64,000 nt of DNA from an uncultured Polaribacter sp. (GTDB lineage: Bacteria > Bacteroidota > Bacteroidia > Flavobacteriales > Flavobacteriaceae). The notes beneath the pieces were generated by a model. It saw only the letters and a list, made by a program, of their open reading frames with translations. It was not told the DNA's origin and searched no databases. A program made the translations under genes and the position numbers. This document shows positions 44,323-54,051 of the stretch, piece after piece (position 1 is the first letter of the stretch; each line of letters opens with the position of its first letter). Location: the NCBI GenBank assembly GCA_943846595.1, contig OX044355.1, positions 992,001 through 1,056,000 of the forward strand, given 5' to 3'.

Positions 44323-45414
44323 TTATGCTAATTCTGGTTTTTGTCCTAAAACACCTAAATGTCTAAAATGCTCGGCAACTGCTTTGGTCATTGTTTTGTA
44401 TTCGTTGTAAGGCAAATTAAACTCTTTGGCGGTTTTTTTTACAATTTTAGCTAATTTTTGATAATGGACATGAGAAATATGTGGGAAAATATGATGTTCA
44501 ACTTGATGGTTTAAGCCTCCTGTATAGAAGTTTACCAACCAGTTAGTAGGCGCAAAGTTAGATGTAGTATATAATTGATGGACTGCCCAAGTGTGTTCTA
44601 AATTTCCATCTTTATCTGGGATCGGCATTGCTGTGTTTGGAACAATGTGTGCCAATTGAAAAACAAGACTTAAAATCATTCCAGCCGTATAATGCATGAC
44701 AAAAAAGCCAATAAGTATTTTCCACCAGGCTACGTCTAAAACCACTAGTGGTAAAACAATCCATAGCGCGTAATACACTACTTTAGAGATGATTAATTTT
44801 GTCCATTCTACCTTTGGGTTTGGAAATTTACCATAAGAGAGCTTGCGCTTTAAATATCGGTGCATTTGTTTTACATCTGTTGTAATTGCCCAATTGATCG
44901 TAAGTAATCCATATAAGAAAATAGAATAGTATTTCTGAATTTTATGAATTTTTAACCACTTAGCATGCAATGAAAAACGAATAATTCTACCCGCATCAAT
45001 ATCCTCATCATGATCCTTTATGTTTGTGAAAGTATGGTGCAGAACGTTGTGTTGTACTTTCCAGTTATATACATTTCCAGCAAGAATGTAGATGCTACTT
45101 CCCATTAATTTATTGACCCATTTTTTACTCGAAAATGATTCATGATTGCTGTCATGCATTACATTCATACCAACACCCGCCATTCCAATTCCAGTAACAA
45201 CCATTAGTATAGGCATTAACCATTGCGGCATTGAAATGGTTAAAATTAAGATAAAAGGAACTAAAAATACAGAGAACATCAAAACAGCTTTTGTGTACAG
45301 TTTCCAATTTCCAGTTCTTTTTACATTATGCTCCTTAAAATAACCATTGACTCTTTTGTTCAATATTCTGAAGAATTTTGCTTTATCGATTCGTGAAAAA
45401 TTGATTGTTTTCAT
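44323..45414 (-). CDS. Membrane fatty acid desaturase
   Basis: A 363-residue di-iron membrane desaturase. The three histidine boxes are HDSNHES, HNVLHHTFTN and the C-terminal HQVEHHIFPH; the QxxHH form of the third box marks front-end (delta-5/delta-6-like) desaturases. Four membrane segments are predicted. No fused cytochrome b5 domain is present. In a marine flavobacterium it would adjust membrane fluidity. Electron donor and chain position cannot be told. Confidence 0.9.
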   Translation of the reverse strand: MKTINFSRIDKAKFFRILNKRVNGYFKEHNVKRTGNWKLYTKAVLMFSVFLVPFILILTISMPQWLMPILMVVTGIGMAGVGMNVMHDSNHESFSSKKWVNKLMGSSIYILAGNVYNWKVQHNVLHHTFTNIKDHDEDIDAGRIIRFSLHAKWLKIHKIQKYYSIFLYGLLTINWAITTDVKQMHRYLKRKLSYGKFPNPKVEWTKLIISKVVYYALWIVLPLVVLDVAWWKILIGFFVMHYTAGMILSLVFQLAHIVPNTAMPIPDKDGNLEHTWAVHQLYTTSNFAPTNWLVNFYTGGLNHQVEHHIFPHISHVHYQKLAKIVKKTAKEFNLPYNEYKTMTKAVAEHFRHLGVLGQKPELA

Positions 45415-45438
45415 TACTGTTTTTTTGATATTGGTCTA

Positions 45439-45446
45439 CAAAAATA
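45439..45446 (-). promoter_or_regulatory. Promoter -7 element of the desaturase gene
   Basis: Reads TATTTTTG on the minus strand, 25 bases upstream of the desaturase ATG. Confidence 0.45.
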
Positions 45447-45511
45447 ATCTTTTTGAAGCTGCTATTATAAGAAACGTTCAGTTTTGTGAAGAATTGTTTG
45501 TTACAAAAAGC

Positions 45512-45519
45512 TATTTTTG
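45512..45519 (+). promoter_or_regulatory. Promoter -7 element of rsmG
   Basis: TATTTTTG, an exact TAnnTTTG, 20 bases before the rsmG ATG. TTTG at 45483-45486 is a possible -33 element with a long 25-base spacer. Confidence 0.5.
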
Positions 45520-45538
45520 CCGATGAAACAGATCAACG

Positions 45539-46165
45539 ATGGAAATTATACAAAAGTATTTTACACAACTTAGCCCAACTCAAATCGCACAATTCTCCAA
45601 GCTCAAAGAATTGTATCAAGATTGGAACCTAAAAATTAATGTAGTTTCTAGAAAAGACATTGATGAATTGTATTTACGGCACGTTTTACATTCCTTAGGA
45701 ATTGCAAAGGTAATTCAGTTTAAACCAGGATCTAAAGTGATGGATGTTGGAACTGGTGGTGGTTTTCCTGGAATTCCATTGGCTATTTTATTTCCAGAGA
45801 CGCAATTTCATTTGGTAGATTCTATTGGGAAAAAGCTAAAAGTAGTGAAAGATGTTGTTGAAGGTTTAGGCTTGGAAAATGTAAGTACAACCCACGGAAG
45901 AGTAGAAGAGGTAAAAGAGACCTATGATTTTATCGTAAGTAGAGCCGTGGCTCAGATGGAAACCTTTGTCCGTTGGACAAAAGGGCGAATTGCTAAAAAA
46001 CAAAATCACGAGTTAAAAAACGGAATTTTATATTTAAAAGGTGGAGACTTGACAGACGAGTTACAACGCTACACTTCAGCGACCCTATACGATTTGCCAG
46101 CCTATTTTGAAGAATCATTCTTTGAAACAAAAAAAGTGGTGCATTTAGGTATGAAATTTCAATAG
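45539..46165 (+). CDS. rsmG: 16S rRNA (guanine-527-N7)-methyltransferase RsmG
   Basis: A 208-residue methyltransferase that modifies G527 of 16S rRNA. The SAM motif VMDVGTGGGFPGIPLAI, the LVDSIGKKLKVV strand and VSRAVAQMETF are the GidB/RsmG signatures. It converges on fhs with 20 bases between the stops and no visible terminator. Confidence 0.95.
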   Translation: MEIIQKYFTQLSPTQIAQFSKLKELYQDWNLKINVVSRKDIDELYLRHVLHSLGIAKVIQFKPGSKVMDVGTGGGFPGIPLAILFPETQFHLVDSIGKKLKVVKDVVEGLGLENVSTTHGRVEEVKETYDFIVSRAVAQMETFVRWTKGRIAKKQNHELKNGILYLKGGDLTDELQRYTSATLYDLPAYFEESFFETKKVVHLGMKFQ

Positions 46166-46185
46166 TACTGGCAGACTTATTCATT

Positions 46186-47862
46186 TTACGACAACCCAGA
46201 AATTACACCTTGATCGTCAATGGTCATGTTTTCAGATGCAGGAACAGCAGGAAGGCCAGGCATGCGCATCATTTTCCCTAAAATAGGAATCAAAAACTGA
46301 GCACCCGCGGCTATTTCAATTTCTCTTACTGTTACCGTAAATCCTTTAGGCCTCCCAATTAATGTATCATTATCAGAAAAAGATTTCTGTGTTTTTGCCA
46401 TGCAAATTGCAAAGTCATTGAATCCAAGTCGGTCAATTCGTTTTAGATTTAAGAGAGCTTTGTTGTCATATACCACCTTATCTGCCCCATATATTTCTTT
46501 GGCAATTTTCTCGATTTTCTCTTTTACAGGATCCTCCCAATCATACAAAGCCTTGTACTGTGTTGCTTTATTTTCTACGATATCTACTACGGCTTCTGCA
46601 AGTGCTTTGGTGCCCTCTCCTCCTTTTGCCCAACCTTCAGATACAACTGCTTGAACACCCAAAGCAGCACATTTTTGAATGACAAATTGAACTTCTTCTT
46701 CGGTATCGGAAGCAAAAGAATTGATTGCGACAACCGGTTCAATGTTAAACTTTCGCACATTCTCAATATGTTTTTCTAAATTTTTAAAACCGTCAGCGAC
46801 CCGCTCTAAATGGGGTGTATTATAGGCTTCTTTCTTGGCACCACCATGATGTCGTAACGCTCTAATAGTTGCTACAAGGACAACACATTTAGGATTTAAT
46901 TTTGCGAATACCGATTTGATATTAAGAAACTTTTCAGCACCTAAATCGGCTCCAAAACCCGCTTCAGTAACCACATAATTCGACAAAGATAAGCCCATTT
47001 TTGTTGCAATAATGGTATTGGTTCCTTGAGCAATATTTGCAAAAGGTCCTCCATGAATGATTGCTGGATTTTCTTCGAGTGTTTGCACCAAGTTTGGCTT
47101 AATGGCATCTTTTAATAAAATTGCCATGGCGTTTTCTGCTTTTAGATCTCTTGCAAAAACAGGTATATTGTCATAAGTAAGTCCAATAAGAATTGCCCCC
47201 AGTCGCTGTTTTAAATTTTTAAAATTGGTTGCCATACAAAGGATTGCCATAACCTCAGAAGCAGGGGTAATGTGAAATCCATCTTGTCTTGGAATCCCAT
47301 TAGCCGTTCCACCCAATCCAATGGTAGTGGCTCTCAATGCACGGTCATTCATGTCAATTACTCGTTTCCAAAGAATGGTTCTGGGGTCTATATTTAGATT
47401 GTTTGTTTTGCTTTGTAAGTTATTGTCAATTAGAGCTGCGAGTAAATTATTTGCTTTTTCAACGGCATTAAAATCACCTGTAAAGTGCAAATTGATGTCT
47501 TCCATAGGTACTACTTGAGAATATCCTCCACCAGCGGCACCCCCTTTTATTCCAAAAACAGGGCCTAAAGAAGGTTCGCGCAAGACTACTGTTGCTTGTT
47601 TGCCTATTTTATTGAGTCCTTCCGTTAGGCCAATAGAAACCGTTGTTTTTCCTTCACCCGCCGGAGTCGGTGTGATAGCGGTTACTAAGATGAGATTGTT
47701 TTTAGCAACTTGCTTCTCATTAATTAAATGTAAAGGAAGTTTTGCTTTGTATTTTCCATACATTTCTAAATCATCCTCAACGACTTGTAGTTTTTTTGCA
47801 ATGTTTTTGATGTGTACTAATTGTTTTGCTTGCGCAATTTTAATGTCTGATAAATGGGTCAT
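46186..47862 (-). CDS. fhs: Formate-tetrahydrofolate ligase
   Basis: A 558-residue enzyme that joins formate to tetrahydrofolate with ATP, feeding 10-formyl-THF to purine synthesis and one-carbon metabolism. The ATP loop is in PTPAGEGKTT (65-74), and EPSLGPVFGIKGGAAGGGYSQV is the substrate block. Length is standard. It is transcribed alone, away from secDF. Confidence 0.96.
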   Translation of the reverse strand: MTHLSDIKIAQAKQLVHIKNIAKKLQVVEDDLEMYGKYKAKLPLHLINEKQVAKNNLILVTAITPTPAGEGKTTVSIGLTEGLNKIGKQATVVLREPSLGPVFGIKGGAAGGGYSQVVPMEDINLHFTGDFNAVEKANNLLAALIDNNLQSKTNNLNIDPRTILWKRVIDMNDRALRATTIGLGGTANGIPRQDGFHITPASEVMAILCMATNFKNLKQRLGAILIGLTYDNIPVFARDLKAENAMAILLKDAIKPNLVQTLEENPAIIHGGPFANIAQGTNTIIATKMGLSLSNYVVTEAGFGADLGAEKFLNIKSVFAKLNPKCVVLVATIRALRHHGGAKKEAYNTPHLERVADGFKNLEKHIENVRKFNIEPVVAINSFASDTEEEVQFVIQKCAALGVQAVVSEGWAKGGEGTKALAEAVVDIVENKATQYKALYDWEDPVKEKIEKIAKEIYGADKVVYDNKALLNLKRIDRLGFNDFAICMAKTQKSFSDNDTLIGRPKGFTVTVREIEIAAGAQFLIPILGKMMRMPGLPAVPASENMTIDDQGVISGLS

Positions 47863-48008
47863 TTTAATGCTAATTTTACAGATTACTTTCTTTTTCTTTT
47901 ATTGTTATTAAACCCTTATTAATAAAGATATTTCTTTGTTCAAAATAGGCAGATGATATTGCTTATTTTTAAAACAAAATACAACTACTTATAAATGTAA
48001 GAAAATAA

Positions 48009-48039
48009 TTGGTTGAACTGCTATGAAATAGTATATTTG
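48009..48039 (+). promoter_or_regulatory. Promoter of secDF
   Basis: TTG at 48009-48011, a 20-base spacer and TATATTTG at 48032-48039 give a full Bacteroidetes promoter. The predicted start near 48046 leaves a 36-base leader before secDF. Confidence 0.6.
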
Positions 48040-48081
48040 CTCGTTTTAAACTGAAGAAGTCGACATAAATATAACTAAAAG

Positions 48082-51063
48082 ATGCAAAACAAAGGACTTA
48101 TTAAATTATTTACTATCCTATTTGGATTAGTAAGTTTATACCAATTATCATTTACATACTTCGCAAGTAAAGTAGAAAAAGATGCTGCGAACTATGCTAC
48201 CAAAATGGTACCTACCAACGATGCGAGAGAAAAAGTTGCTTTCGAAAGAAAGTATTTAGACAGTGTCTCTAATCAAGAAGTTGTAAATCTAGAAGTTACT
48301 AAATACACTTACGACGATATTAAGGAGAAAGAAATGAACCTTGGTCTTGATTTAAAAGGGGGTGTAAACGCAATTTTACAGGTTTCTGTAAAAGAAGTTT
48401 TAAAAGGATTGTCTAACGATTCAAAAAACGAAGTCTTTAACAATGCATTAAATGCTGCTGACCAGAGGTTGAAAAGCAGTAATGATACCTACTTAGATTT
48501 ATTCTTTGAAGAATTTGAAAGCATCGCAGGAACTACAAAACTAAGCGATCCTTCTATTTTTGGAACAAAATCATTACGAGATAAAATTAAATTTGACGAA
48601 GCCAATGAGGTTGTCAAAGAGGTACTTCAAACAGAAATCAATAGCTCTATCAATACCGCTTTTGATGTTTTAAGAAGTAGAATTGACAAATTTGGTGTAA
48701 CACAACCCAATATTCAAAGAATTGGAAATTCTGGTAGAATTCAGATTGAATTACCAGGGGCTAAAGATATTGATCGAGTTACAAAATTAATTACAAGCAA
48801 AGCTGAATTACAGTTTTGGGAAGTATATTCCAATGCAGAAGTACAGAACTATTTCTTTAGTGCGAATGCAAAAGTTGCAGAATTACTAAAAGTAGATATC
48901 GTTGAAGAAGAAACAGCAGTTGATGATGCAGCCGATGACTTAGATGATATCTTAGGTGCTAGCAAAGATTCAACAAAAGTGGTTCAGAAAGATTTGTTTA
49001 CTTATTTGTTTCCAAACGTAGCTAAAAACCAACAACAACTTAGTTCTTTAGTTGCTCAGGCAAAAGTGTTAGACACGGCACAAGTAAATAAATTATTAAA
49101 TCTGAAACAAGTAACAGATCTACTACCAACAACTTTAAAGCATGTAAAATTCTTATGGGATTACAAGCCATCAAAATCTGAAGATGGCACGGAGTTAATC
49201 GCTTTATATGCAATTAAGTCTAACAAAAATGATAAAGCCCCAATTGAAGGAGATGTTATTTTAGATGCATCACAAGAATTTAGCCAATTGAATAAGCCAG
49301 AAGTAAGCATGACCATGAACAGTTATGGTGCGAAACTTTGGGAGAAAATGACCACTGAAAACGCAGGGAAATTTGTTGCTGTTGTTTTAGATGATTATGT
49401 ATACACAGCCCCATCAGTAAATCAACCCATTACAGGTGGAAGAACTTCGATCTCTGGTGGATTAATGACAGTTTCTGAAGCAAAAGACATTGCAACAGTT
49501 TTAAAAGCAGGAAAGTTACCAGCAACAGCAAGAATCATCGAAGCAGAAGTTGTTGGACCCTCTTTAGGAAAAGAAGCAATCGATTCTAGTTTCCTTTCTT
49601 TTGGATTGGCAATTTTATTGGTTTTATTATGGATGACCCTTTATTACGGTAAAGCAGGTTTATATGCAGATATTGCTTTAGCAGTAAACATTTTATTCAT
49701 CTTTGGTATTTTAGCATCCTTCAACGCAGTGTTAACACTGCCTGGTATTGCCGGAATTATCTTGACCATTGGTATGTCTGTAGATGCCAACGTAATTATC
49801 TTCGAAAGAATTAAAGAAGGATTGTTCAAGAAGAAAGGTTTGAAACAATCTGTAGAAGAAGGATTTTCTGTAAAAGGAGCCTTGTCTGCAATTATTGATG
49901 CAAACATTACAACCTTATTAACAGGGATTATTTTGTATGTTTTTGGAACAGGACCTATCAAAGGTTTTGCATTGACCTTAATGATCGGTATTGGTACCTC
50001 TTTATTTACAGCGGTATTTATTACACGCCTTCTCATTGACGGAGCGATTCGTAAAGGTTCAAAATTAACATTCAATACTTCTATTTCAAAAGGATGGTTC
50101 CAGAACTTAAATATTGAGTTTTTAAGAAAGCGTAAATTGGCATATTTCATTTCAGGAGCAATTATTGTTGCAGGAATAGCCTCTATTTTCTCTATCGGAT
50201 TAAAGCAAGGTGTCGATTTTAAAGGAGGACGTTCTTTTACCGTTCGCTTTGACAAGTCTATGAATGCTACCGAAGTAGCAGAAACCTTAAAAGATGCCTT
50301 TGGTACTGCTCCAGAAGTAAAAACATACGGTTTAGACAATCAATTAAAAATAACCACTGTTTTTAGAATTGACGAAGAAGGACCTACTGTAGATGAAGAA
50401 GTGCAAAATGCATTATTTACAGGTTTAAAACCTTATATTGGAACTACTTCTTATAGCGATTTTAAACCCGGTTTCGAAAAAGCTAAGAATGCTAACGGAA
50501 TTATGAGCTACAGAAAAGTAGATCCAACCATTGCCGATGATATTAAAACATCAGCACTTTGGGCAGTATTTGGTTCCCTATTTATAGTTTTCTTGTACAT
50601 CTTATTACGTTTTAGAAAAGTATCTTATTCTATTGGAGCCGTAGTAGCAGTATTCCATGATGTATTAATTGTATTAGGTGTTTTCTCTATTACCTATAAC
50701 TTCATGCCTTTTGACATGGAAATTGGACAATCCTTTATTGCCGCCATTTTAACCGTAGTTGGGTATTCGTTGAATGATACCGTGGTTATCTTTGATAGAA
50801 TTAGAGAGTTTGCAGGAATCAACACCACTTGGAAATATAGCCAAGTTGTGGACAAAGCCTTAAGTTCTACTTTAGGAAGAACTATAAATACATCTTTAAC
50901 AACATTATTAGTAATGATCGTGATCTTCTTATTTGGAGGAGACTCCATTAAAGGATTTATGTTCGCATTAATAGTAGGTGTAGCAGTAGGTACCTATTCA
51001 TCATTATTTGTGGCAACACCAATTATGTACGATACGACTAAAGAAGAAGAAAAGAACAAATAG
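48082..51063 (+). CDS. secDF: Fused protein-export membrane protein SecDF
   Basis: A 993-residue fusion of SecD (about 1-660) and SecF (about 690-993), each with six helices of the RND type; the first helix and a large periplasmic P1 region belong to SecD. SecDF uses the proton gradient to pull proteins across the membrane after SecYEG. The SecD motif MNLGLDLKGGVNAIL (about 87-101) and the SecF counterpart KQGVDFKGGRSF are visible, as are two copies of the helix-4 motif (GMSVDANVIIFERIKEG and GYSLNDTVVIFDRIREF). A single fused gene is the rule in Bacteroidetes. Confidence 0.96.
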   Translation: MQNKGLIKLFTILFGLVSLYQLSFTYFASKVEKDAANYATKMVPTNDAREKVAFERKYLDSVSNQEVVNLEVTKYTYDDIKEKEMNLGLDLKGGVNAILQVSVKEVLKGLSNDSKNEVFNNALNAADQRLKSSNDTYLDLFFEEFESIAGTTKLSDPSIFGTKSLRDKIKFDEANEVVKEVLQTEINSSINTAFDVLRSRIDKFGVTQPNIQRIGNSGRIQIELPGAKDIDRVTKLITSKAELQFWEVYSNAEVQNYFFSANAKVAELLKVDIVEEETAVDDAADDLDDILGASKDSTKVVQKDLFTYLFPNVAKNQQQLSSLVAQAKVLDTAQVNKLLNLKQVTDLLPTTLKHVKFLWDYKPSKSEDGTELIALYAIKSNKNDKAPIEGDVILDASQEFSQLNKPEVSMTMNSYGAKLWEKMTTENAGKFVAVVLDDYVYTAPSVNQPITGGRTSISGGLMTVSEAKDIATVLKAGKLPATARIIEAEVVGPSLGKEAIDSSFLSFGLAILLVLLWMTLYYGKAGLYADIALAVNILFIFGILASFNAVLTLPGIAGIILTIGMSVDANVIIFERIKEGLFKKKGLKQSVEEGFSVKGALSAIIDANITTLLTGIILYVFGTGPIKGFALTLMIGIGTSLFTAVFITRLLIDGAIRKGSKLTFNTSISKGWFQNLNIEFLRKRKLAYFISGAIIVAGIASIFSIGLKQGVDFKGGRSFTVRFDKSMNATEVAETLKDAFGTAPEVKTYGLDNQLKITTVFRIDEEGPTVDEEVQNALFTGLKPYIGTTSYSDFKPGFEKAKNANGIMSYRKVDPTIADDIKTSALWAVFGSLFIVFLYILLRFRKVSYSIGAVVAVFHDVLIVLGVFSITYNFMPFDMEIGQSFIAAILTVVGYSLNDTVVIFDRIREFAGINTTWKYSQVVDKALSSTLGRTINTSLTTLLVMIVIFLFGGDSIKGFMFALIVGVAVGTYSSLFVATPIMYDTTKEEEKNK

Positions 51064-51082
51064 TTCTCTTTTAAAATAATTG

Positions 51083-51134
51083 AAAACCGTTTTGCTTTTG
51101 CTGATTTTATTTCAGTATTTCAAAACGGTTTTTT
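51083..51134 (+). terminator. Terminator of secDF
   Basis: A 12-bp perfect stem (51083-51094 with 51121-51132, AAAACCGTTTTG and complement) with a 26-base loop and a T run behind it. Confidence 0.8.
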
Positions 51135-51153
51135 CTATTCAAAATCAAGACCC

Positions 51154-51161
51154 TATCTTTG
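51154..51161 (+). promoter_or_regulatory. Promoter -7 element of hpt-adk
   Basis: TATCTTTG ends 8 bases before the ATG at 51169. With the last G at -7, transcription would start at 51168, giving a leaderless mRNA. Confidence 0.5.
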
Positions 51162-51168
51162 CCATCTG

Positions 51169-52287
51169 ATGAATATTATAAAACTTCATGATTTATATTT
51201 CAAAACCTTTATTACAAAGGAAGAGATCGCAGGCATTGTAACGTCTTTAGCCAAACAAGTAAAAGAAGATTTACCAAAAGATGAAATTCCTATTTTTGTA
51301 GGGATTTTAAATGGATGTTTTTTGTTTGCTGCAGATTTTATAAGAGAATTTAATGGAAACTGTGAAGTCTCTTTTGTAAAACTCGCTTCCTATGAAGGCA
51401 CAACATCAACAGCAAACGTAAAACAACTTGTGGGTCTCAATGAAGATTTAACAGGAAGAACCGTTATTATCCTAGAAGATATTATAGATACTGGAGCCAC
51501 TTTACAAGAAATTTATAACATCTTCAGAGAAAAAAAAGTAAAACAACTTAAAGTAGCATCGCTCTTCTTTAAATCCGATGTTTTTAAAAAAGAACTCCCC
51601 ATTGCTTATATCGGAAAAAGTATCGAAGATAAATTTATCGTAGGTTACGGATTAGATTACGATGGTTTGGGAAGAAATAAAGCAGCGATATATCAACTAA
51701 CAACACCCCCAAAAATGAAAAACATTGTATTATTTGGACCTCCCGGTGCAGGAAAAGGAACACAAGCAACCTTGTTAAAAGAAAAATATGATTTAGTACA
51801 CATCTCTACAGGAGATGTTTTTAGATACAATATTAAAAACAAAACCGAATTGGGCATATTGGCCAAAACTTATATGGATGCTGGTAATTTAGTGCCCAAT
51901 GAGGTAACCATCAATATGTTGAAAGCAGAAGTGGAAAAGAATGCCAATGCCAATGGTTTTATTTTTGATGGTTTTCCAAGAACTGCATCCCAAGCCATCG
52001 CTTTAGATACTTTTTTAGCCGAAAAAGGAGAGAGAATAAATGGAATGGTGGCCCTAGAGGTTTCCGAAGATTTATTAGTTGAGCGCTTGTTGGAAAGAGG
52101 GAAAACAAGTGGAAGAGCCGATGATACCGACGAAGAAAAAATTAGAAATCGTTTTAACGAATACAACACCAAAACAGCTATCTTAAAAGATTTTTACCAA
52201 GAAAAAGGTACCTATCATGGAGTGAATGGTGTGGGTACTATTGAAGACATTACCGAGAGTTTATCAGCTGTTTTTGATACCCTTTAA
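51169..52287 (+). CDS. hpt-adk: Fused hypoxanthine phosphoribosyltransferase-adenylate kinase
   Basis: A 372-residue fusion. Residues 1-182 are a complete hypoxanthine phosphoribosyltransferase with the PRPP motif VIILEDIIDTGATL. Residues 183-372 are a complete adenylate kinase, with the P-loop GPPGAGKGTQ at 190-199 and the short-lid form GRADDTDEEKIRNRF. The two would join purine salvage (hypoxanthine/guanine to IMP/GMP) to nucleotide balance. The second half starts with Met183 (51715), as free Adk proteins do, so an internal start could also give Adk alone. obgE follows after 41 bases. Confidence 0.93.
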   Translation: MNIIKLHDLYFKTFITKEEIAGIVTSLAKQVKEDLPKDEIPIFVGILNGCFLFAADFIREFNGNCEVSFVKLASYEGTTSTANVKQLVGLNEDLTGRTVIILEDIIDTGATLQEIYNIFREKKVKQLKVASLFFKSDVFKKELPIAYIGKSIEDKFIVGYGLDYDGLGRNKAAIYQLTTPPKMKNIVLFGPPGAGKGTQATLLKEKYDLVHISTGDVFRYNIKNKTELGILAKTYMDAGNLVPNEVTINMLKAEVEKNANANGFIFDGFPRTASQAIALDTFLAEKGERINGMVALEVSEDLLVERLLERGKTSGRADDTDEEKIRNRFNEYNTKTAILKDFYQEKGTYHGVNGVGTIEDITESLSAVFDTL

Positions 52288-52328
52288 ATTGTTTGACAAT
52301 ACAATTGTTGAACCAATAAATAGAAATC

Positions 52329-53318
52329 ATGACTGAAGGAAATTTTGTCGATTACATAAAAATATACGCATCTTCCGGTAAAGGAGGTCAAGGATCTATG
52401 CACTTGCACAGAGAAAAATTTATTACCAAAGGAGGTCCAGATGGAGGAGACGGTGGACGTGGAGGTCATATTATTTTACGTGGAGACAAAAACATGTGGA
52501 CCTTATTTCACTTAAAATTTAAAAGACACTTTAGAGCCGATCCAGGAGGTGCTGGAAGTGCAAGTAGGAGCACAGGAGCAGATGGTGCAGATGTATATGT
52601 AGATGTACCTTTAGGAACGATTGTTAGAGATGCCGATACGGATGAAGTGATTCTAGAAATTACAGAACATCAGAAAGAAGTTGTGTTGTTGCGTGGAGGA
52701 AAAGGAGGCTTAGGGAACTGGCATTTTAAATCCTCAACCAATCAAACACCAAGATATTCACAACCCGGAATGGATGGTGTAGAAGCTTGGTTGCGCTTAG
52801 AATTAAAATTGTTAGCAGATGTAGGTTTAGTAGGTTTTCCAAATGCAGGGAAATCTACACTTTTGTCTGTTTTAACGGCTGCAAAACCGAAAATTGCAGA
52901 CTATGCTTTTACAACGTTAAAACCAAATTTAGGTATCGTAGAACATCGGAATCATCAAACGTTCGTAATTGCAGACATTCCTGGGATCATAGAAGGCGCT
53001 GCCGAAGGAAAAGGACTTGGACATCGATTTCTACGTCATATCGAACGAAACTCAACCTTATTGTTTTTAATTCCTGCCGATAGTGACGATATTAATAAAG
53101 AATATGCAATTCTTTTAAATGAGCTAAAGAAACACAATCCAGAATTGTTAGACAAAGATCGTTTGTTGGCCATTTCTAAATCGGACATGCTAGATGATGA
53201 ATTAAAGGAAGAGATTGCTGCAGATTTACCAGACGGTGTAGAAACCTTATTTATTTCCTCAGTTGCCGAGTCTGGATTGCAAGAATTAAAAGATAAATTG
53301 TGGAAAATGCTGAACTAA
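52329..53318 (+). CDS. obgE: Ribosome-associated GTPase ObgE
   Basis: A 329-residue GTPase with the glycine-rich Obg domain (1-158; repeated GGxGG turns) and the G domain (about 160-329) with [12 protein letters not shown] and [16 protein letters not shown]. It acts in assembly of the 50S subunit and stress control. There is no C-terminal OCT domain, so this is the short form usual in Bacteroidetes. Likely co-transcribed with hpt-adk. Confidence 0.95.
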   Translation: MTEGNFVDYIKIYASSGKGGQGSMHLHREKFITKGGPDGGDGGRGGHIILRGDKNMWTLFHLKFKRHFRADPGGAGSASRSTGADGADVYVDVPLGTIVRDADTDEVILEITEHQKEVVLLRGGKGGLGNWHFKSSTNQTPRYSQPGMDGVEAWLRLELKLLADVGLVGFPNAGKSTLLSVLTAAKPKIADYAFTTLKPNLGIVEHRNHQTFVIADIPGIIEGAAEGKGLGHRFLRHIERNSTLLFLIPADSDDINKEYAILLNELKKHNPELLDKDRLLAISKSDMLDDELKEEIAADLPDGVETLFISSVAESGLQELKDKLWKMLN

Positions 53319-53348
53319 GCTATGCATTTTAAAATAATGAGATATACC

Positions 53349-53384
53349 AAAATGCCCCTTTTGCAATAGAAGAAGGGGCATTTT
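53349..53384. terminator. Bidirectional terminator after obgE
   Basis: A 12-bp stem (53349-53360 with 53373-53384, core ATGCCCCTT/AAGGGGCAT), 12-base loop, with T tails on both strands. It touches the stop codon of the converging small lipoprotein gene. Confidence 0.85.
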
Positions 53385-53859
53385 ACTTTTTTAATTGAAT
53401 TTTAATGGGCAAACTGTATTTTGTAACTACAGGAATACCTCTTTTTCTTGCAGGAGTTATTTTAGGTAAGTTCTGAACGCTTACATTTAGCAAACTATCC
53501 AATGTTGGTAGTTGCATCTTGATGTTTTTAGAAGATTGAATTTCATCCAAAACTACAGTTCCCTTTGCTGAGATCAATAAATGAACAACCACAGTTTCTG
53601 AAATGGCTTCCTGTATTGTAAAAGAATTTTTTTTAAGTTCGGCGCCTATTTTTGCATGCACTGTATTTCTAAAACAAGTTGATTTTTCTTGCTTTGTTAT
53701 GATTGAATCACACACCGGAAAAGAAGGTGAAAAATCTACTGAAGAGAAATCTATTATTGTGTCTAAAGGCATAGTTTTCGTATTGTCTAGCCCTATCACT
53801 AGATCACAAGAACTGCAAAAAAGAAGCAAGATTGAAAAAGCTAAAACACGCAAAAACAT
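53383..53859 (-). CDS. Small lipoprotein with a TonB C-terminal-like domain
   Basis: A 158-residue protein with a lipoprotein signal (CSSC, lipidated Cys18). The second half (about 85-158) has the TonB/TolA C-terminal pattern: a VVVHLLISAKGTVV strand, a short helix, then PARKRGIPVVTKYSLPIKIQL. There is no transmembrane anchor or proline-rich linker, so it is not a full TonB. Free-standing domains of this sort are common in Bacteroidetes and of unknown function. Two extra cysteines (in FPVCDS and STCFRN) could form a disulfide. Confidence 0.7.
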   Translation of the reverse strand: MFLRVLAFSILLLFCSSCDLVIGLDNTKTMPLDTIIDFSSVDFSPSFPVCDSIITKQEKSTCFRNTVHAKIGAELKKNSFTIQEAISETVVVHLLISAKGTVVLDEIQSSKNIKMQLPTLDSLLNVSVQNLPKITPARKRGIPVVTKYSLPIKIQLKK

Positions 53860-54003
53860 AGAATTAATTATTGTGTGAAATTACTAAATTTTATTGAGTT
53901 TTAATCTAATATAATTGGAAACGGAATCGATGAAGAAAAACTGTCTGATTTCATTTAACTATTTGAATACCCGTTTTTAAATTTTACTATTTTTAGTTTT
54001 AAA

Positions 54004-54040
54004 AAAGTATAACAAACGTTTTGTATTTTCGTTATACTTT
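54004..54040. promoter_or_regulatory. Inverted repeat upstream of the DUF456 gene
   Basis: Ten-base arms AAAGTATAAC (54004-54013) and GTTATACTTT (54031-54040), perfectly complementary around 17 bases. The loop includes a poor -7 match (TATTTTC, from 54024). The ATG follows 11 bases later. It could be an operator or, if transcribed, a hairpin that hides the start. Confidence 0.4.
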
Positions 54041-54051
54041 AAAACATATTT

